DNA of 20,551 nucleotides. It comes from Intestinibacter sp034113885. Lineage in GTDB: Bacteria > Bacillota > Clostridia > Peptostreptococcales > Peptostreptococcaceae. Positions 15,127 to 20,551 of this stretch are shown here, in pieces (position 1 is the first letter of the stretch; each line of letters opens with the position of its first letter). The translations under genes were made by a program, and so were the position numbers. Where the stretch lies: contig NZ_JAXEWM010000247.1 in NCBI RefSeq assembly GCF_034113885.1, forward strand, positions 1 through 20,551, read 5' to 3'. Under the pieces are notes generated by a model. That model did no database searches. It was not told the origin of the DNA and saw only the letters and a program-made list of their open reading frames with translations.

Positions 15127-18100
15127 TTGGAAGAGGTGGTTTTTATAGATTATGAAGTTATTGTAAAATACAATGGTGATATTTCGAGGTTAGAGGCGGA
15201 GTTAAATGTAGATGTTGAGATATTAAACGATAATTTTGCTATTATAACATCGGATAATCCAAATTTATTTGATCAGCTTTTAAACTATACAGAGGTAGAA
15301 TATATAGAGAGACCTTTTATATTAGAGACACAAGATGAACAGAGCTTTTCGGCATCTGGAATAACTTCTTTTAAAAATAGAACTAATTTAACAGGTCAGG
15401 GTACACTAATAGGCCTTATAGATTCTGGAATAGATTATACTTTGCCTGTGTTTAAGGATAACGCTGGAAATTCTAAAATCATCTATTATTGGGATCAATC
15501 CATAGGAAATAATCCACCAGAAGGGTTTAAAGAGGGAACTCTATACACTAATTCAGATATAAATGAAGCTCTAAATGGAAATAAGGACATACCGATACAG
15601 ATAACTGCTACACACGGAACACATGTAGGATCTATATGTGCACAGATAGCAAATAATGCACAATTTATCGTCGTCAGAGTTGGAAGCAGGCAGATAGATG
15701 TGTACTCGAGAAGTACTGAATTTATGAGGGCGATTAAATTTATACTAGATAAAGCATTAGAATTAAACAAGCCAGTAGCTATTAATATCAGCTATGGAAC
15801 TAATGAAGGATCTCACAAGGGATTATCTCTATTTGAACAATATATAGATGATATGTGTTTATACTGGAAAAATAACATGGTGGTAGCGGCCGGAAACAAC
15901 GGAAATAAAGGAGGACATAAGAGGATAGACTTAAATGATCAGGAGGAAGAAGAAACAGTCGAGTTTGTAGTTGGTCAGGGAGAGCTCGTACTAAATATAA
16001 ATATATGGCCTAATTTTGCAGATAAATTTACGATAACAGTGATAAACCCGTCTAATGAAAAAACTCAAAGCCTTTCAATTGAAAATAATAGAATATATAA
16101 TAACTTAAGAGGAACAAATATTACAGGTTATTTTTATGAAATACAGCCTTATTCAATTCAAAGGAGAATTACAATAAGATTAGATTCTGATATTCAGATA
16201 ACTCCTGGGATATGGAAAATCGTGTTTTCGCAAATAGATATAGTAGATGGAATAGTGGATTTGTATCTACCTACCTCAGAGGGATTGAGTCCTGATACTA
16301 GATTTTTATCTCCGAGCGGTATTTTAACAGTTACAGTGCCGGGGACAGCTAATAGAGTTATAACAGTCGGAAGCTATAACTCTAGGACAGATGTCGTGTC
16401 AGGATTTTCTGGAAGAGGAGACATAAGTCAGGGCATATATAAGCCTGATTTGTTGGCTCCTGGGGAAAATATAATATCCTATTTAGTAGGAGGAACGCCG
16501 GGGGCACTAACTGGAACTAGTATGGCAACACCTCATGTGACAGGATGCTGTGCTCTTTTGATGGAGTGGGGAATTGTGATGGGAAACGACTTGTTTTTAT
16601 ATTCCCAAAAATTAAAATCTTTACTGCTTCAAAATGCAAGGCGAACTGCAAACAACACATATCCTTCAAATGCGAGTGGATATGGATTTTTAGATATGTC
16701 AGATATATATTTAGGAAGGTCGACTAATAGCCTAAAGCGCTTGGCAACAAATTTAAATCAAAATGTTCTAAAAATCTACAACAGACAACAAGATGCATAT
16801 GCAAATTCTATATTCGTATATTTCACGCCTGAAGACGATTTTTTTAGTAGCTTAGAGCAATACGGATTTTCTAGTATTTTTAAGAGACTCAGCGAAAACA
16901 GCGGGATATTTTTTTTAAGTGAGTCGGATATATATTTGTCAGAGGCTTTTTTTAACAATAGAAATATTACAATGGTTCAAAGGCTGATAGAAATGAGTCT
17001 ATTGTCTGAAGTATTATCTAGCACATCAGAGGGAGTCAATGTAAATGAACAATCGAACATAGGCTATATAAAAAACAATCCAAACCTAGATGTAACCGGT
17101 AGAAATGTAATAATAGCTATTGCAGATACAGGAATAGACTATCTGCATCCAGATTTTATATACCCAGATGGAACTAGCAAAATACTCTATCTATGGGATC
17201 AAACCGTTGAAGGTAATCCGCCAGAAGGATTTTATTTCGGAACAGAGTACACTAGAGAAGATATAAATAGAGCAATCAATCAAAATGACAAAACACTATC
17301 TACAGATGAAGTAGGTAGCGGAACTTTGCTAAGTGGTATTTGCTCAGGTCTTGGAAATGTAAATCCTCAATATGAAGGAATCGCAAAAGACAGTGAGCTT
17401 ATAATAATTAAGCTTGGAAAAATCGATGAAAGCTACAATAATGCCTATTATTATGTGGCAAGAGATTACGCTGCCAAAAAAGCTAGAGAATTAGGGCGTC
17501 CACTTATAGTAAATACTTCAATAGGCTCAAATAATGATGTTGGATTTATAAATAGAGGGGCATCTCCTACGAGTTGGTATCAATATGCAGAATGCGAGAT
17601 TGCAGGAGCTGGAAATCAGGGAAATACTCAAACTCACAAAAGTGGTAAATTATTAAATGAAGGAGAGACACAGATAGTAGAACTTGAGGTAGAAGAGACA
17701 GAACCTGATTTAAAAATAGATGTTTGGATTAGCCGTCCAGATAGAGTAAATCTAAAAATTATTTCTCCAAACGGTGAGCAAAGTAATGATGTAGGAATAG
17801 GGTATTATAGACAGGCAAGTGGTTTTTTTAATTTTGAAAATACATCTTATTTAGTTACATATGTATTTCCGACTATATTTTCAGGTCAGGAATTTATAAC
17901 TATACACTTGTTTAACGTTACACCTGGAATTTGGAGGATAAGCTTGACAGGAGTGTATATATATAAAGGAGTGTATAATATGTATTTACAAAATAGAAAG
18001 CTTATAAATCCAAATACTAGATTTGTGGAATCAGATCCATTTTTTACAATAAATTACCCAGCAGTAGATGAAAATATTTTTACAGTTGGAGCTTATGATA

Positions 18101-18447
18101 CAATTAACAAATCAATATGGCCAGCTTCATCTAGAGGTCCTAATATACAAAATATGCAAAAGCCTCATATATTAGCGCCTGGAGTAAATATAATATCTTC
18201 ATATCCAAATTCGAGATATGGAACAATTACGGGAACTAGTGCAGCAGCGGCATTTGCTTCTGGAATGGGAGCTTTATTTTTCCAATATGTAACGCAAAAT
18301 AATCGATATAAAAGACAGGGATTTGCTCAAAGTATATTTACTTTTTTCCAGCTAGGAGCACAGAGAGAGAGGGAGATAGATTACCCAAATTTTACTTACG
18401 GATACGGTCTTTTAGATGCGAGAAAAATTTTTGAAGTATTTAGGTAA
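15127..18447 (+). CDS. cspBA: CspB-CspA fusion: active germination protease joined to a pseudoprotease
   Basis: A 1106-aa double subtilisin-like protein (numbered from TTG 15127). CspB part: an inhibitory-type prodomain (about 8-70), then an intact triad of Asp99 (LIDSGIDY), His163 (THGTHVG) and Ser465 (GTSMATPH), with oxyanion Asn257 (AAGNNG). Autocleavage of the prodomain probably falls near ETQ at 67-69. CspA part (about 550-1106): Asp667 (IADTGIDY) and Ser1038 (GTSAAAAF) remain, but the His site reads VGSGTLL with Ser731, so it should be inactive. In C. difficile CspB activates pro-SleC for cortex hydrolysis, CspA is needed for co-germinant response and CspC packaging, and YabG separates the two halves. 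The start is uncertain: the best ribosome site (AAGAGGTGG, 15131-15139) lies inside the TTG-initiated frame, and the codon 5 nt after it is ATA (15145). cspC follows 22 nt after the stop. Confidence 0.93.
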   Translation: MEEVVFIDYEVIVKYNGDISRLEAELNVDVEILNDNFAIITSDNPNLFDQLLNYTEVEYIERPFILETQDEQSFSASGITSFKNRTNLTGQGTLIGLIDSGIDYTLPVFKDNAGNSKIIYYWDQSIGNNPPEGFKEGTLYTNSDINEALNGNKDIPIQITATHGTHVGSICAQIANNAQFIVVRVGSRQIDVYSRSTEFMRAIKFILDKALELNKPVAINISYGTNEGSHKGLSLFEQYIDDMCLYWKNNMVVAAGNNGNKGGHKRIDLNDQEEEETVEFVVGQGELVLNINIWPNFADKFTITVINPSNEKTQSLSIENNRIYNNLRGTNITGYFYEIQPYSIQRRITIRLDSDIQITPGIWKIVFSQIDIVDGIVDLYLPTSEGLSPDTRFLSPSGILTVTVPGTANRVITVGSYNSRTDVVSGFSGRGDISQGIYKPDLLAPGENIISYLVGGTPGALTGTSMATPHVTGCCALLMEWGIVMGNDLFLYSQKLKSLLLQNARRTANNTYPSNASGYGFLDMSDIYLGRSTNSLKRLATNLNQNVLKIYNRQQDAYANSIFVYFTPEDDFFSSLEQYGFSSIFKRLSENSGIFFLSESDIYLSEAFFNNRNITMVQRLIEMSLLSEVLSSTSEGVNVNEQSNIGYIKNNPNLDVTGRNVIIAIADTGIDYLHPDFIYPDGTSKILYLWDQTVEGNPPEGFYFGTEYTREDINRAINQNDKTLSTDEVGSGTLLSGICSGLGNVNPQYEGIAKDSELIIIKLGKIDESYNNAYYYVARDYAAKKARELGRPLIVNTSIGSNNDVGFINRGASPTSWYQYAECEIAGAGNQGNTQTHKSGKLLNEGETQIVELEVEETEPDLKIDVWISRPDRVNLKIISPNGEQSNDVGIGYYRQASGFFNFENTSYLVTYVFPTIFSGQEFITIHLFNVTPGIWRISLTGVYIYKGVYNMYLQNRKLINPNTRFVESDPFFTINYPAVDENIFTVGAYDTINKSIWPASSRGPNIQNMQKPHILAPGVNIISSYPNSRYGTITGTSAAAAFASGMGALFFQYVTQNNRYKRQGFAQSIFTFFQLGAQREREIDYPNFTYGYGLLDARKIFEVFR

Positions 18448-18469
18448 ATTGAAATTAAGGAGATCGAAT

Positions 18470-20149
18470 ATGCCAATATCTTACAATTTAATTTATACGG
18501 GAAGAAGAGAGACCTTGATAGAGGACTTTTTAAAAAATAATATAACTCAGTATATTTTTTTAAATGATCTGTTGATTGTAGTATATGTAGAGGAGGACTT
18601 TGATGAGGCTTTATTTAAAAACATAGATCAAGTCGTATGGTGGGAAAAATCTTATTCTATGAGTTCGTTAATAGAGATTACAGACAATATAGCTCAAGGT
18701 GAGAGTGCTTTACAGACTATCGATATCCCTTATATGGGAAGTACCTTGTACACTAATTTAAATGGAGAAGGTGTAGTAATAGCCTTGATAGATTCGGGGA
18801 TAGACTATTTAAATCAGGATTTTATAAATGAAGATGGGAGCAGTAAAATTTTGTACATGTGGGATCAAGAGAGCGATTACGGCTCACCTCCAGAAGGATT
18901 TCTATTTGGAAGTGAATTTACTAGAGAACAAATAAACGACGCTATATCAAGTGGCAATCAAAATCTAAGCAAGGATGAAATAGGAACAGGGACTATGGCT
19001 GCTGGAATTATGGTGTCTGAAGGAAAAAATAATCCGAGCTACAGAGGTATAGCGCCAAAAGCCGAGCTAATAGTAGTTAAACTAAGAAGCTATAGAGATT
19101 TATTTATAGAAGGCAGAATCAATTATAAAAATACGGATTTCTTAGTTGCTATATCGTATGTCATACAAAAATTTAAAGAGATTTTGAAACCTGTAATAAT
19201 AAATTTTACATTAGGGACCATGTCAGGTAGAGAAAACGACCACACGCTGTTAAATACATTTAATGAGCTAAAGCAGTCGGGATTTATACTAGTCAGTGGC
19301 GCCGGAAATCAAGGAAATACAGATATTCATTACTCTGGAAATGTATCAAATGGGGAATCTGTAGATATAGCCTTTCAGGTTGGAGACGACAATAACTTAG
19401 ATATAGTAGTAGAGGGTACAGAAGTAGATAAATTAGGAGTAGCTGTAATATCTCCTCTAGGAGAAATCAGCACGACGGTTTTTTATTCACCTAATTTTGA
19501 AACATTTACTGGGCGATTTAATTTGGAGGATGTAGATTATTCTATTTCTTATAATTATCCGCTTATAGGGACGGCTTCACTTCAGGTGATAGTAAATTTA
19601 GAAAATATACATTCTGGTATTTGGACTTTGAGAATCATAGGAGAAGATGTGATAAGTGGAGAGTTTAATGCATATCTTCCTAATAAAAATTTAATATCTA
19701 AAGACACTAGATTTATAGATAGCGATTCAAGGGCTACAATAACTAGGTATGGACTCATGAGGGAAGTCATCACAGTGGGTACGTATAATACAAAATATAA
19801 CAGCATTTGGATTGGCTCATCTAAGGCTCCAGATATCATTAGAGATTCTATACTAGATATAGTAGCTCCAGGAGTCGATATAATATCTAACTATCTAGAT
19901 AACACATTTAATACGGCTACAGGAACAGGGGTAAGCAGCTCTATAGTATGTGCAGTGATATCACTGCTTATAGAATTTATAATGGCTCAATCTGAGCTTT
20001 ATCGATTGTCTATTTACAGCGAGCCTATAAAGACGTATTTAATGCTTGGAGCAACTCAGAAGGGCATCTATTCATATCCGAATATATCTTATGGATATGG
20101 AGTTTTAAATTACGAAAACACTTTAAATCGAATATCTGAAAATTTATAA
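18470..20149 (+). CDS. cspC: CspC germinant-sensing pseudoprotease
   Basis: A 559-aa subtilisin-like pseudoprotease, close to the C. difficile CspC length. Asp108 (LIDSGIDY) is kept. The catalytic His position is Thr173 (IGTGTMAAG) and the Ser position is Gly487 (ATGTGVSS). From memory, this is the same Thr/Gly replacement as in C. difficile CspC, where the residues are about T170 and G485. The prodomain (about 1-85) is retained and should stay uncleaved because no processing activity remains. In C. difficile CspC is the bile-acid germinant sensor or signalling node that releases CspB activity toward pro-SleC in the spore cortex/coat. ATG 18470 has AAGGAG (18457-18462) 7 nt upstream, and the frame can be opened further upstream but only into the end of cspBA. 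Translational linkage with cspBA is likely (22-nt gap). Confidence 0.94.
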   Translation: MPISYNLIYTGRRETLIEDFLKNNITQYIFLNDLLIVVYVEEDFDEALFKNIDQVVWWEKSYSMSSLIEITDNIAQGESALQTIDIPYMGSTLYTNLNGEGVVIALIDSGIDYLNQDFINEDGSSKILYMWDQESDYGSPPEGFLFGSEFTREQINDAISSGNQNLSKDEIGTGTMAAGIMVSEGKNNPSYRGIAPKAELIVVKLRSYRDLFIEGRINYKNTDFLVAISYVIQKFKEILKPVIINFTLGTMSGRENDHTLLNTFNELKQSGFILVSGAGNQGNTDIHYSGNVSNGESVDIAFQVGDDNNLDIVVEGTEVDKLGVAVISPLGEISTTVFYSPNFETFTGRFNLEDVDYSISYNYPLIGTASLQVIVNLENIHSGIWTLRIIGEDVISGEFNAYLPNKNLISKDTRFIDSDSRATITRYGLMREVITVGTYNTKYNSIWIGSSKAPDIIRDSILDIVAPGVDIISNYLDNTFNTATGTGVSSSIVCAVISLLIEFIMAQSELYRLSIYSEPIKTYLMLGATQKGIYSYPNISYGYGVLNYENTLNRISENL

Positions 20150-20244
20150 AAATTTCCATTATAGTGCGTAAAATAAGTATTTACCTTTTGAATTTATAAT
20201 TTATTTTTGGAGAAAATAAATAAAAAGATTTGGGAGGTGTTATT

Positions 20245-20448
20245 GTGAAAGATGAGCATCACGGTGTAAGTAGACAGCTAAAAGGGAAAAACAACAAAAG
20301 ACTATATTCAAATGTACGTCTAAATAACAATTACACAGCAGCTTGGGCAGATCAAAGCAAGTTTTATCCGCACACAAATGTAAGTGCACCATCTGAGGAT
20401 CAGACTGATGAGGCCAAGGATTGGGTAGATAATGGAAGTAAATTATAA
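20245..20448 (+). CDS. Small DUF3787-type putative spore surface protein
   Basis: A 67-aa hydrophilic protein resembling the DUF3787 family (PF12655), from memory also called CDIF630_02480-like spore surface proteins. Visible family-like features are a basic N-terminal half (SRQLKGKNNKRLYSN), a central AAWADQSKFYPHTNVSAPSE segment and an acidic C-terminus (DEAKDWVDNGSKL). It has no signal peptide or membrane segment. GTG 20245 is chosen because GGGAGGTG (20232-20239) lies 5 nt upstream; the in-frame TTG at 20230 overlaps that site. It follows cspC by 95 nt, and the link suggests co-expression late in sporulation, though it could have its own promoter; none was clear. Function is unknown. Confidence 0.75.
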   Translation: MKDEHHGVSRQLKGKNNKRLYSNVRLNNNYTAAWADQSKFYPHTNVSAPSEDQTDEAKDWVDNGSKL

Positions 20449-20460
20449 GAAAATCTTTTT

Positions 20461-20492
20461 AAAAAGGGTAAATTTTAAATTTATCCTTTTTT
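20461..20492 (+). terminator. Terminator after the DUF3787-type gene
   Basis: AAAAAGGGTAAA (20461-20472) pairs with TTTATCCTTTTT (20480-20491) with one G-U wobble and a T run to 20492. The remaining 59 bases of the window are AT-rich and hold nothing I can assign. Confidence 0.85.
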
Positions 20493-20551
20493 AAGTTTTT
20501 TAGTCGAAATACAATAATAAATCAAAATTATATATAAAAATAAAATTATTG

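Overview
This is low-GC, AT-rich DNA with clostridial Shine-Dalgarno sites and simple U-tract terminators. The clearest taxonomic marker is at the right end: a fused two-protease CspB-CspA gene followed by cspC. As far as I know this fusion is typical of the Peptostreptococcaceae (Clostridioides difficile and relatives such as Paraclostridium and Romboutsia). I therefore read the window as a chromosomal segment of an anaerobic, spore-forming member of that family. The species cannot be fixed from sequence alone.

Left part (1-3552): the 3' portion of a fructose-type PTS permease (EIIABC, 5' end outside the window), a strong terminator, then a single-gene unit for an FAD-dependent oxidoreductase with a C-terminal Rieske [2Fe-2S] domain.

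Middle-left (3554-5270): the most unusual stretch. A minus-strand Abi_2/AbiF-type abortive-infection gene is reduced to its N- and C-terminal ends. Upstream of it a compact minus-strand RNA unit looks intact: a -10 box, two tandem hairpins with a conserved interior and covarying outer stems, and a terminator. This resembles the structured RNA (abiF motif) that accompanies AbiF proteins, which recent work links to toxin-antitoxin systems and to the ancestry of Cas13. Next to it lie a 9-bp palindrome, a pair of 56-bp direct repeats, and a secreted PepSY + three-SH3b protein with Asp/Tyr-rich linkers.

Centre (5305-13351): mostly small independent units. They encode a helical 95-aa protein of unknown function with an RNase Z-like metallo-beta-lactamase hydrolase; a membrane-anchored parvulin (PrsA-like) foldase; a cupin; a minus-strand siroheme nitrite/sulfite reductase; a DUF6398-like/TPR-like protein; a minus-strand PfoR/PTS_EIIC_2 membrane protein; and a membrane-anchored protein with Ig-like (Big_2) folds. 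Terminators separate most of them.

Right part (13459-20492): a soluble orphan PAS-histidine kinase with its own promoter and terminator, then the germination locus. CspB is an intact subtilisin-like protease, CspA has lost its catalytic His, and CspC has lost both His and Ser. In C. difficile the active CspB processes the cortex hydrolase pro-SleC, while CspA and CspC act as co-germinant and bile-acid sensing pseudoproteases. A 67-aa DUF3787-type putative spore surface protein follows cspC. No tRNA, rRNA, CRISPR array or insertion sequence was recognised.
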